Positions 7,235 to 13,992 of a stretch of DNA of 24,173 bases are shown here, piece after piece (position 1 is the stretch's first letter; each line of letters begins with the position of its first letter). Source of the stretch: an uncultured Coriobacteriaceae bacterium. Its GTDB lineage: Bacteria; Actinomycetota; Coriobacteriia; Coriobacteriales; Eggerthellaceae. Position numbers and translations under genes: made by a program. The notes under the pieces were generated by a model, which was not told where the DNA came from, searched no databases, and saw only the letters and a program-made list of their open reading frames with translations. Where the stretch lies: the NCBI GenBank assembly GCA_900552365.1, contig URZP01000012.1, positions 1-24,173 on the forward strand, written 5' to 3'.

Positions 7235-8245
7235 ATGACCGAATTCACCAAGCCCGAAGGCGCCGAACTGGTGGCTGTGCTCGACATCGGCGGCACAAAG
7301 ATCGCCGGTGCCTTGGTCGCCTACTCCGAAAACGGCGATCCGCAGATCGTCTTCAAGACAAGCGTCCCCACCGAACCGCGTCGCGGGGGCGATGTCGTTC
7401 TTCAAACGGTCGTCGAAACCGCACGCACCCTCATCGATCTTGCCGGCGGTGCCGACGAGATCGTCGGCGTGGGCGTTGACGCCGCGGGCGTGGTGAATCC
7501 TAAAGACGGCTCAATCCTATACGCCAACGACATCATGCCTGCCTGGACAGGACAACCTCTCCAGGCTCGTCTAGAGCAAGAGTTCGGTGTCACCGTTGCT
7601 GCGCTTGGCGACGTGCACGCCCACGCTCTGGGCGAAGCTCGCTGGGGCATCGCGAAGGGCTACGAAAGCTGCCTGATGGTTGGCGTCGGAACCGGCCTTG
7701 GCGGCGCATTGGTGGTTAACGGCCACGTTCTGCGCGGCTTCCATGGCGCAGCGGGCCATATCGGCCACACCCTGCACCCCGCAGCAGCAGGCATCCCTTG
7801 CGCATGCGGACGCGACTCGCATGCCGAAACCGTCACTTCCGGCATGGGTCTTTCAGCTATCTATCAGGGAAAAGGTTTCAGTGATGAGCTTGACCCGGCA
7901 CTCATGGGCGATACCATTTCGGCCCGCGCCGAAGCAGGTGAGGAACATGCACGCACGGTTCTTCACGATGCGGGCTTCGCCCTTGGTCAGGCCATCGGCT
8001 CGTGGTGCAATCTCTTCGACCCTGCGTGCGTCGTCCTATCCGGCACTGTCACCAGCGCCTATGCTTCTTGGCGCGAGGGGCTGGATGAAGGCTTCGAGGC
8101 TCAGATCATGACCCCCCTTTCCGACACGCCCATCATCCAAGGAAAGCTGGAGGGCAACGCCCCACTTATCGGCGCTGCCGAGCATTTGCGCGATGCGGTC
8201 ATCGAACAAGCCCGCCTAGCCACCCTGGGCAAAGCGAACGCCTAA
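7235..8245 (+). CDS. nanK: N-acetylmannosamine kinase (ROK family)
   Basis: This 336-residue sugar kinase should phosphorylate ManNAc to ManNAc-6-P with ATP. The phosphate-binding motif DIGGTK is at 17-22, the catalytic aspartate is Asp126 in LGDVHAHALGE, and the segment GHIGHTLH (174-181) is like that of E. coli NanK. The ROK zinc motif, normally CxCGxxGCxE, reads Cys189-Ala-Cys191-Gly-Arg-Asp-Ser-His196-Ala-Glu198, so the last cysteine is a histidine. That can still bind zinc but is unusual. There is no DNA-binding domain, so it is a kinase rather than a ROK repressor. AAGGA precedes the start, 13 bases after nanA. Confidence 0.85.
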   Translation: MTEFTKPEGAELVAVLDIGGTKIAGALVAYSENGDPQIVFKTSVPTEPRRGGDVVLQTVVETARTLIDLAGGADEIVGVGVDAAGVVNPKDGSILYANDIMPAWTGQPLQARLEQEFGVTVAALGDVHAHALGEARWGIAKGYESCLMVGVGTGLGGALVVNGHVLRGFHGAAGHIGHTLHPAAAGIPCACGRDSHAETVTSGMGLSAIYQGKGFSDELDPALMGDTISARAEAGEEHARTVLHDAGFALGQAIGSWCNLFDPACVVLSGTVTSAYASWREGLDEGFEAQIMTPLSDTPIIQGKLEGNAPLIGAAEHLRDAVIEQARLATLGKANA

Positions 8246-8264
8246 GCACAGCTCGTAACATCCA

Positions 8265-8301
8265 GTCGACCCCGCATCATCCAATGCCGGGTCGACTTTT
8301 T
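8265..8301 (+). terminator. Terminator-like hairpin between nanK and nanE
   Basis: The stem is eight base pairs (GTCGACCC at 8265-8272 with GGGTCGAC at 8289-8296), then a C-C mismatch and four more pairs (GCAT/ATGC), and it is followed by five T. Only about 35 bases separate the T-run from the nanE start, leaving little room for a separate promoter. Read-through or attenuation is therefore likely. Confidence 0.7.
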
Positions 8302-8336
8302 CATCAGCTACCTTCTATCCTTCGAAAGGCAGGATC

Positions 8337-9041
8337 ATGGCATCCACTTCTGAATACACCGTGTCTCCCCTCGTTCAGCAGCTGAAGGGAAAGCTCATTG
8401 CCAGCGTTCAGGCCTACATGGGCGAGCCGCTGCGTCACACCGAAACCATGGCCCAGATGGCGCGCGCATGCGAACTGGGAGGCGCCGGCGCCATTCGCTG
8501 CCAGGGTCTTTCCGACATCGCAGCCATCAAGGGTCGCGTTGAGGTTCCCGTCATCGGTCTATGGAAAGAGGGTCACGAGGGCGTTTACATCACCCCCACC
8601 CTGCGTCACGCCATCGCTTGCGTGCATGCCGGCGCAGACATCGTGGCCATCGACGCCACCGATCGCCCGCGCCCCGATGGTCGCACGTTCGAAGAAACCG
8701 TCGCCGCTTTACGCGAGGAATGCGAGACGCTCGTCATGGCAGACTGCTCATGCATCGAGGACATCCGCCGAAGCGTTGCCTGCGGATGCGACATCGTGTC
8801 CACCACGCTCTCGCACCCGGGTGCCGCAATCGACTGCGGCATGGCCGACGGCCCTGATATCGCTCTTCTAAAGCAAGCTGCCGAAGAGTTCCCCGGCTTC
8901 CCCATTATCTGCGAAGGCCGCGTTCACACTCCCGCCGACGCAAAGAGCGCCATCGACGCAGGTGCTTGGGCTGTCGTAGCCGGCACCGCCATCACGCACC
9001 CCACCTCCATCACCAGCTGGTTCGTGAACGCGATCGCATAA
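8337..9041 (+). CDS. nanE: N-acetylmannosamine-6-phosphate 2-epimerase
   Basis: This 234-residue TIM-barrel enzyme converts ManNAc-6-P to GlcNAc-6-P. Family hallmarks are present in order: the SVQAYMGEPL segment near residues 23-32, catalytic Lys77 in GLWKEGHEG, the phosphate/sugar-binding DATDRPRPDG (106-115), Glu193 in ICEGRVHTP, and the C-terminal phosphate loop AVVAGTAITHP. The spacing of Lys77 and Glu193 matches the catalytic Lys/Glu pair described for Clostridium perfringens NanE. Length is normal. AAAGG lies seven bases before the ATG. It is placed after the nanK hairpin and converges with nagA, whose product uses its output. Confidence 0.93.
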   Translation: MASTSEYTVSPLVQQLKGKLIASVQAYMGEPLRHTETMAQMARACELGGAGAIRCQGLSDIAAIKGRVEVPVIGLWKEGHEGVYITPTLRHAIACVHAGADIVAIDATDRPRPDGRTFEETVAALREECETLVMADCSCIEDIRRSVACGCDIVSTTLSHPGAAIDCGMADGPDIALLKQAAEEFPGFPIICEGRVHTPADAKSAIDAGAWAVVAGTAITHPTSITSWFVNAIA

Positions 9042-9073
9042 TCGGCTTTGACAAGGCAAACGCTCTAATACGG

Positions 9074-9103
9074 AAAAGGACCGCCTTAGCGGTCCTTTTC
9101 TTA
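9074..9103. terminator. Bidirectional terminator between nanE and nagA
   Basis: An 11-bp perfect stem AAAAGGACCGC/GCGGTCCTTTT (9074-9084 with 9089-9099) has a four-base loop. A T-run is present in both reading directions, so it can end nanE (+) and nagA (-). Confidence 0.8.
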
Positions 9104-9205
9104 TCCCTACGATCATTGGCCGCCAGAAAGCGTCTCAGCAAACCTGAAAGCTATCGAAAGCGCGCAGTCGGTATTTCATAAAGCGCTAGTGCAGTTAGCC
9201 ACGCT

Positions 9206-10351
9206 TCAACGCAGAAGCTTGCCGCGAAGCACCACGTTCACCACGTTAAGATCGCGATCGAGAATCACGACGTCGGCGATCTTGCCGGGCGCGATAGAGC
9301 CCCGCTCATCGAACACGCCAAGGGCTCGAGCGGGGTTCTCGGTTGCCGCTCTGACTGCGCTTTCCAAAGGAATGCCGAAATCTTTGGCGCAGCGGCACAT
9401 GCACGTGCATGCATCGGTCACGCTTCCCGCAATGGTATCTTCGGTAAGCCATGCAAGGCCGTCGTGAACGCTGACAACTTGGCCGCCCAAATCGTACTCG
9501 CCGTCTTCGAGACCCGCGGCGCGCATGGAGTCGCTGATGATGATGATGCGCTTGTCGCCGAACAAGCCGAACAGAACGCGCACCATAGCGGGGTCGATAT
9601 GCTTGCCGTCGGTGATGAGTTCGACGGTGACCTCTTCGTTGTCGAACGCCGCGGCGATGGGACCGGGCTCGCGATGATGGAGGGGCGCCATAGCGTTGCA
9701 TAGATGCGTGACGTGTTTAGCACCCTGTTTGAACGCGGCGTCGGTCTGCGCGTAATCGGCGCAGGTGTGCGCAACCGATACGCGCACCTCATCGTGCATC
9801 TCGCGCACGAAATCAAGCGCCCCAGCTTCTTCAGGCGCGATGTCGACCAACTTCACCAAACCGCCCGCGCACTCCTGCAAGCGACGGATCATGCCGGCAT
9901 CGCACGGCTGGACATATTCGGGGTTCTGGGCGCCCACCTTGCTTGGCGAGATGAACGGGCCCTCCAAGTTGATGCCAACCAAAGCAGCCTCGTCTTCAGC
10001 AGGCTGAAACGCAAAAGCGGCATCCATCACCGGACCGAGGATGCTTTCGGGATAGGTCATGGTAGCAGGACATATCGCGGTCACGCCGCATGAAGCCTCG
10101 TGTTTGGCTAGAACCGAAACGGCACCGACGGTGCCATCGCACATATCGCTTCCCATGCAACCATGGAAATGCAGGTCGATAACACCTGGGATGACATAGC
10201 AACCATCGGCCTCGACGATTTCAGGATCGAACGAAGAGCACTGGCCAAGCGAACCGTAATCGCCGATGGACACGAACCTATCGCCCTTGACATCGACATC
10301 GCAGTGCCTGAATTCGCCATCGATGAAAACGTTGCCGTTCACTATGCGCAT
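9206..10351 (-). CDS. nagA: N-acetylglucosamine-6-phosphate deacetylase
   Basis: This 381-residue amidohydrolase removes acetate from GlcNAc-6-P to give GlcN-6-P. Visible motifs are the metal-site HxH at His61/His63 (HFHGC), metal ligand Glu130 in NLEGPF, His195 in VAHTCADY, His216 in THLCNAM, substrate-binding HREPG, and catalytic Asp274 in SDSMRAAG (more often TDAM). The final β-barrel segment has the usual GSIAPGKIADVVILD. The start has AGAAGG upstream. It continues the pathway from nanE but lies on the other strand, 32 bases behind a membrane-protein gene, with no terminator in the gap. It may therefore be transcribed from that gene's promoter. No nagB follows in the window. Confidence 0.93.
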   Translation of the reverse strand: MRIVNGNVFIDGEFRHCDVDVKGDRFVSIGDYGSLGQCSSFDPEIVEADGCYVIPGVIDLHFHGCMGSDMCDGTVGAVSVLAKHEASCGVTAICPATMTYPESILGPVMDAAFAFQPAEDEAALVGINLEGPFISPSKVGAQNPEYVQPCDAGMIRRLQECAGGLVKLVDIAPEEAGALDFVREMHDEVRVSVAHTCADYAQTDAAFKQGAKHVTHLCNAMAPLHHREPGPIAAAFDNEEVTVELITDGKHIDPAMVRVLFGLFGDKRIIIISDSMRAAGLEDGEYDLGGQVVSVHDGLAWLTEDTIAGSVTDACTCMCRCAKDFGIPLESAVRAATENPARALGVFDERGSIAPGKIADVVILDRDLNVVNVVLRGKLLR

Positions 10352-10383
10352 GATGAACCTTCTTCTTTGTTACGAGCCTATGA

Positions 10384-12561
10384 TCAAGCCCAGAACCGAA
10401 CCATTTCAAGTATGTCGTGGTATGCCCACGGGTAAATATCGGAAACCCAGCCGGTTTCGGGGATGAAGCAGAGCAACACGCTGTACGTCACCGACACGGC
10501 AACAGCAAGCGTCAAGCAGAACATGAGCCTGTTGGAAAGATCGGAGCCCACCGGCAGATTCTCGTTGACGATGAACACCAGCAAAACCGTGGCCGCCAGG
10601 AACATGAAGCTGAAGTCGGCGTAATAACGCTGCAGGATGCCCGCCATCTCGGCATCGAGGATCGCAACGATAAAGCCGCTTGCAAGAAGCACCATGACGA
10701 CCGAGGCAACCGTATGAGTGCTGCGCTGGCGCAGGCGAAGTTTCAAGATGGGACGCGCGAACAGAAGGACCCACAGAAGCGGAAGCGTTGCGAAGATGCC
10801 GCCGAACGTGACTTCCTTGATGGTTTGCCCCAGATACGTGGTTTCGAAAGGCACGCCCTGGATGAAGGGAAACACACCGGTGGTGGAAGGCGTTTGGAAA
10901 AAGTACGCGAACAGCGCCGGCGCGATGCGCCCGACGTTTATGCCGCGCTTCGTCATGTCGTTGACGGTAAGGTTGTAATTCGCACCGAAATCCATGGGCG
11001 AGCCAAAGCGTGCGTAGTTGTACCACATGACGCCCGCAACCATCACGACGTACGGCGCCACCAAGCACGCGAACTGCCGCGCGCCCTGCTTCGTGCGGAT
11101 ATGGCCCTTCGTGATGAACTTGTTCCAGAACAGCGGGAACGCCAGAAGCGAGAACACCACCAGCTGGGGGCGGCAGCCGAACACCAGCGCCATGCACAGC
11201 GACCCGGCAAGATACCAACCGCTGGCGCGCTCGGAACTGCGGCCGCGCATCCAAAAGTACAGGCCCCAAATAGAGAACGCCATGGCGCACATGATGGGCA
11301 GCGAGTAAAACGTCGGAAACTTAAGCAAGTACAGAAGCCCACAGCACATGACCAACGGAATTTGCAGCAGCAGATACAAGCCAAGGCTCACGCGCTTGAA
11401 GTGATACCGCGCGAATCGATCGAGCAGCGCCGCGCAACCTGCCACAAAAAGGATGCACATGATGAGGATGCCTATCGCTGTGGGGAAATTCTTCCCCGTC
11501 AGCAAATAGAACGGAAGGTAGAACACGACTTCGGGAACGATGCCGAAATAAACGTAATAATGGCCCTCGTAATAGGCGACGTCGAACAGATACGGCTCGG
11601 CCGTTTCCTTCTGAAGCTCGTCACGGGCGCCGCGGTCGTACGGCTCGTCCATCTCTTTCAGCCAGTCAGGCGGCTCTTCCTCGAGGTAGAGCTTGCCGTT
11701 GGCAAGCGACTGGGCAAGCATGGCGTACTGCTGGGCGTTCTCGCCGCTCACCTCGAATACGTTGACGATGCTTTTCTGGTCCCATGAACCGCTGTTGTAG
11801 TCCTTCGTGGCAACGCCGACCAGGTTCGACCCGAAAAGCAGGTAAGCCGACATGATGAAGATCTCGATGACGACAGCGCATACCATGATGCCGCGCGAGA
11901 GGCGCGGGGTTTCGCGAATACCAAGCTTGTAGATGCTCGACTTCGAGCGGAACGCGTACCCCAACAGAAGCAGCGACAGCACGATGACGAAGCGCAACGG
12001 GTTGAACGCAAAAGGCTCGGGCGTGTTGATGCTTACGCCCAGCAGGTAGAGCGGGTAACTGGTTTTCTTGCTGACGATCTCGATGCGCAAGTTGGTGACG
12101 TTGCCTGTGGTGTTCAGATTCAGGTACTTGCTGCCCTTGCTAGTGGTGGACACCTCGACAACGGGCACACCCTGTGTGTACTCGGTGGAATCGAAGTAGG
12201 TGGCATGGGCCTCATCGGTGAACTGAACCTTCACTTCAACCACCTGAGCCGGCTGATCGGGGTCGAGGTTCAGGTAAAGGTTATCTATGTGCTTGTTGAT
12301 GTTCGAGAATTCGATGACGCGGTCGACCTCGGTGAGCTTGTATTGCTTCGCGGCATTTTGCTGTAGCGTGAGCTGGCTTGTGAGATCGGTCGAGCTGTAC
12401 CCGAGCGTGCGAAAATAATTGAAGTTGAACACCAGGCATTCAAGCAAGACCGCCGTGATGACGATGCCGACGATGGCGCGCAGAATATGAAGCACCTCGC
12501 CTTTATGCAGGCGCATGAGATGCTTGAAAGCTTGGGCGATGTTTTCGAATAAGGTAGGCAT
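10384..12561 (-). CDS. Polytopic membrane protein, GT-C glycosyltransferase-like
   Basis: This 725-residue membrane protein has one N-terminal transmembrane segment (about 22-45), an extracytoplasmic region of about 150 residues, then many hydrophobic helices to the C-terminus. The loop with DVAYYEGHYYVYFGIVPEVV, followed by FYLPFYLLTG, resembles a conserved motif of a group of GT-C/PMT-like actinobacterial membrane proteins. A role in transferring lipid-linked sugars outside the membrane is possible, but the substrate is unknown. The start is ATG 12561. The frame is open for another 115 codons upstream, but those residues are low-complexity antisense to other sequence. A TATAAT box sits nine bases before the ATG with no ribosome site between, so the mRNA is probably leaderless or nearly so. 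The stop lies 32 bases before nagA. Confidence 0.7.
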   Translation of the reverse strand: MPTLFENIAQAFKHLMRLHKGEVLHILRAIVGIVITAVLLECLVFNFNYFRTLGYSSTDLTSQLTLQQNAAKQYKLTEVDRVIEFSNINKHIDNLYLNLDPDQPAQVVEVKVQFTDEAHATYFDSTEYTQGVPVVEVSTTSKGSKYLNLNTTGNVTNLRIEIVSKKTSYPLYLLGVSINTPEPFAFNPLRFVIVLSLLLLGYAFRSKSSIYKLGIRETPRLSRGIMVCAVVIEIFIMSAYLLFGSNLVGVATKDYNSGSWDQKSIVNVFEVSGENAQQYAMLAQSLANGKLYLEEEPPDWLKEMDEPYDRGARDELQKETAEPYLFDVAYYEGHYYVYFGIVPEVVFYLPFYLLTGKNFPTAIGILIMCILFVAGCAALLDRFARYHFKRVSLGLYLLLQIPLVMCCGLLYLLKFPTFYSLPIMCAMAFSIWGLYFWMRGRSSERASGWYLAGSLCMALVFGCRPQLVVFSLLAFPLFWNKFITKGHIRTKQGARQFACLVAPYVVMVAGVMWYNYARFGSPMDFGANYNLTVNDMTKRGINVGRIAPALFAYFFQTPSTTGVFPFIQGVPFETTYLGQTIKEVTFGGIFATLPLLWVLLFARPILKLRLRQRSTHTVASVVMVLLASGFIVAILDAEMAGILQRYYADFSFMFLAATVLLVFIVNENLPVGSDLSNRLMFCLTLAVAVSVTYSVLLCFIPETGWVSDIYPWAYHDILEMVRFWA

Positions 12562-12570
12562 ACGGCTGTC

Positions 12571-12576
12571 ATTATA
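12571..12576 (-). promoter_or_regulatory. -10 box TATAAT of a probable leaderless transcript
   Basis: A perfect TATAAT on the - strand ends nine bases before the ATG at 12561, so transcription would start at or within a few bases of the start codon. The -35 position (12594-12599) reads TCGTGG, a weak match. No Shine-Dalgarno sequence is present. Confidence 0.5.
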
Positions 12577-12612
12577 CGCCACGGAGCCACACGCCACGAC
12601 AGCACGATGCAA

Positions 12613-12649
12613 CGCAAAAGAAAAGCGACCCCGGAAACCAGGGTCGCTT
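12613..12649 (-). terminator. Terminator of adk
   Basis: A nine-bp perfect stem AAGCGACCC/GGGTCGCTT (12623-12631 with 12641-12649) is followed on the - strand by TTCTTTTGC. It lies about 70 bases after the adk stop and just upstream of the promoter of the membrane-protein gene. Confidence 0.75.
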
Positions 12650-12721
12650 GACAGGTTCGACCTGAACGGAATGCGCATTGCGGGCGTGCCCGCTTCGCAT
12701 TGGCGAAGCCTTGCAGGAAGG

Positions 12722-13348
12722 CTACAGGTTGAGAGCCTTCTTGACGTCGGCATAGACAACCTGAGGATCGCGGTCGCCATCGATGGTGACCAGAAGCTCG
12801 CAGCCACGGTAGTAGTCGATGAGCGGGGACGTGGACTTCTCGTACACGTCGAGTCGATTGCGGACGGTGGCCTCGTTGTCGTCGTCGCGCTGGTACATCT
12901 CGCCACCGCACTTGGGGCAAGCTGCGTCGGCGTCGCTGCCGATGAAGCCGCACTCCTTGCACATGCGACGAGAGGTCAGGCGCTTGATGATGACCTCGGA
13001 ATCGACATCGATGAGCAGAGCGGCTTCAAGAGGACGCTCCAGCTTGCCAAGCTCGGCGTCGAGCGCGACTGCCTGAGCAGTGGTGCGCGGGAAACCGTCA
13101 AGGATGAAACCCTTTTCAGTGTCGGGCTGGCCAAGACGCTCGATAACCAAGCCGATGATGACCTCGTCAGGAACAAGATCGCCGGCGTCCATGTAGGACT
13201 TGGCCTTCTTGCCAAGCTCGGTGCCGGCCTTGACGGCGGCGCGAAGCATGTCGCCCGTGGAGATGTGGGGGGTACCGAACTCCTCGACAAGTTTCGCAGC
13301 CTGCGTGCCCTTGCCTGCGCCCGGAGCACCCAACAAAACGATATTCAT
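12722..13348 (-). CDS. adk: Adenylate kinase, long zinc-LID form
   Basis: This 208-residue enzyme interconverts ATP + AMP and 2 ADP. The P-loop GAPGAGKGT (7-15), the AMP-binding segment ISTGDMLR and DGFPRTTAQA are all present. The LID domain carries four cysteines (Cys130, Cys133, Cys144, Cys147) that form a structural zinc site, followed by YQRDDDNEATVRNRL. Length matches the long-LID class; many actinobacteria such as mycobacteria have the short form instead. AGAAAGGA precedes the ATG. It stands alone with its own terminator rather than in the secY-adk-map order common in bacteria. Confidence 0.96.
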   Translation of the reverse strand: MNIVLLGAPGAGKGTQAAKLVEEFGTPHISTGDMLRAAVKAGTELGKKAKSYMDAGDLVPDEVIIGLVIERLGQPDTEKGFILDGFPRTTAQAVALDAELGKLERPLEAALLIDVDSEVIIKRLTSRRMCKECGFIGSDADAACPKCGGEMYQRDDDNEATVRNRLDVYEKSTSPLIDYYRGCELLVTIDGDRDPQVVYADVKKALNL

Positions 13349-13483
13349 AGCAACTGTCCTTTCTGTATCAACAGTACGTTCATTCTAGCAAAAACAACAA
13401 TGCAAAACGGCACGCCCACTGCGGTTCCCCAATAAATCGGGCAAACGTAAGGAATCCGTTTCCAAGCGATACCGCGCAGCCCG

Positions 13484-13990
13484 CTAAACCAAATTGGGGA
13501 AACCCATTTGGCGCAAAGCCTCGAATGAAGCAATGGCAACCGCATTCGACAGATTCAGGCTGCGCTCGTTCTCGCGCATGGGGATGCGAACGCAAGAGCT
13601 TTCGTACGCGCTCATCAGGTTCGCATCAAGGCCGCGGCTCTCGCGCCCGAACAGTAAAAACGACCCCTTCGTATAGGAGGCGTCAGCGTAGCCCTTGGTT
13701 GCATGACCCGTGAACAAGTGCAGCTCGTCTGCGCCATGCGCCTCGAGGAACGCCTGGGAGCCAGCCCACTGGATGATATCGACATCGTCCCAGTAATCGC
13801 ACCCCGCGCGCTTGAGATTTCGCTCGGAAAGCCTGAACCCCATAGGCTCGACCAGATGGAGACGAGCGCCGATACAGGCGCAGGTGCGGGCGATGTTGCC
13901 CGTGTTCTGCGGGATCTCAGGCTCGACCAAAACGATGTTCAGCACAGGATCTGACACGCACGCCCGGGTTTCATCGCGAACGAGGCCCAT
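13484..13990 (-). CDS. trmL: tRNA (cytidine/uridine-2'-O-)-methyltransferase, TrmL type (SPOUT)
   Basis: This 168-residue SAM-dependent methyltransferase is expected to modify the ribose of the wobble base 34 in tRNA-Leu. Family motifs are LNIVLVEPEIPQNTGN (17-32), RTCACIGARLHLVEP, FGRESRGL (114-121), and the knot segment CVRIPMRENERSLNLSNAVAI. The start is ATG 13990, two bases after the stop of the upstream ABC-F gene, implying translational coupling. Longer in-frame starts overlap that gene. A GTG at 13945 would remove a 15-residue N-terminal extension but has no ribosome site. The general SPOUT assignment is secure; the exact tRNA target is inferred from family. Confidence 0.88.
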   Translation of the reverse strand: MGLVRDETRACVSDPVLNIVLVEPEIPQNTGNIARTCACIGARLHLVEPMGFRLSERNLKRAGCDYWDDVDIIQWAGSQAFLEAHGADELHLFTGHATKGYADASYTKGSFLLFGRESRGLDANLMSAYESSCVRIPMRENERSLNLSNAVAIASFEALRQMGFPNLV

Positions 13991-13992
13991 GA

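Noticed and set aside
12562..12906. N-terminal extension of the GT-C-like membrane protein
   Set aside because: The extension is low-complexity and lies across the adk terminator and the 3' end of adk; a TATAAT box sits directly before ATG 12561.
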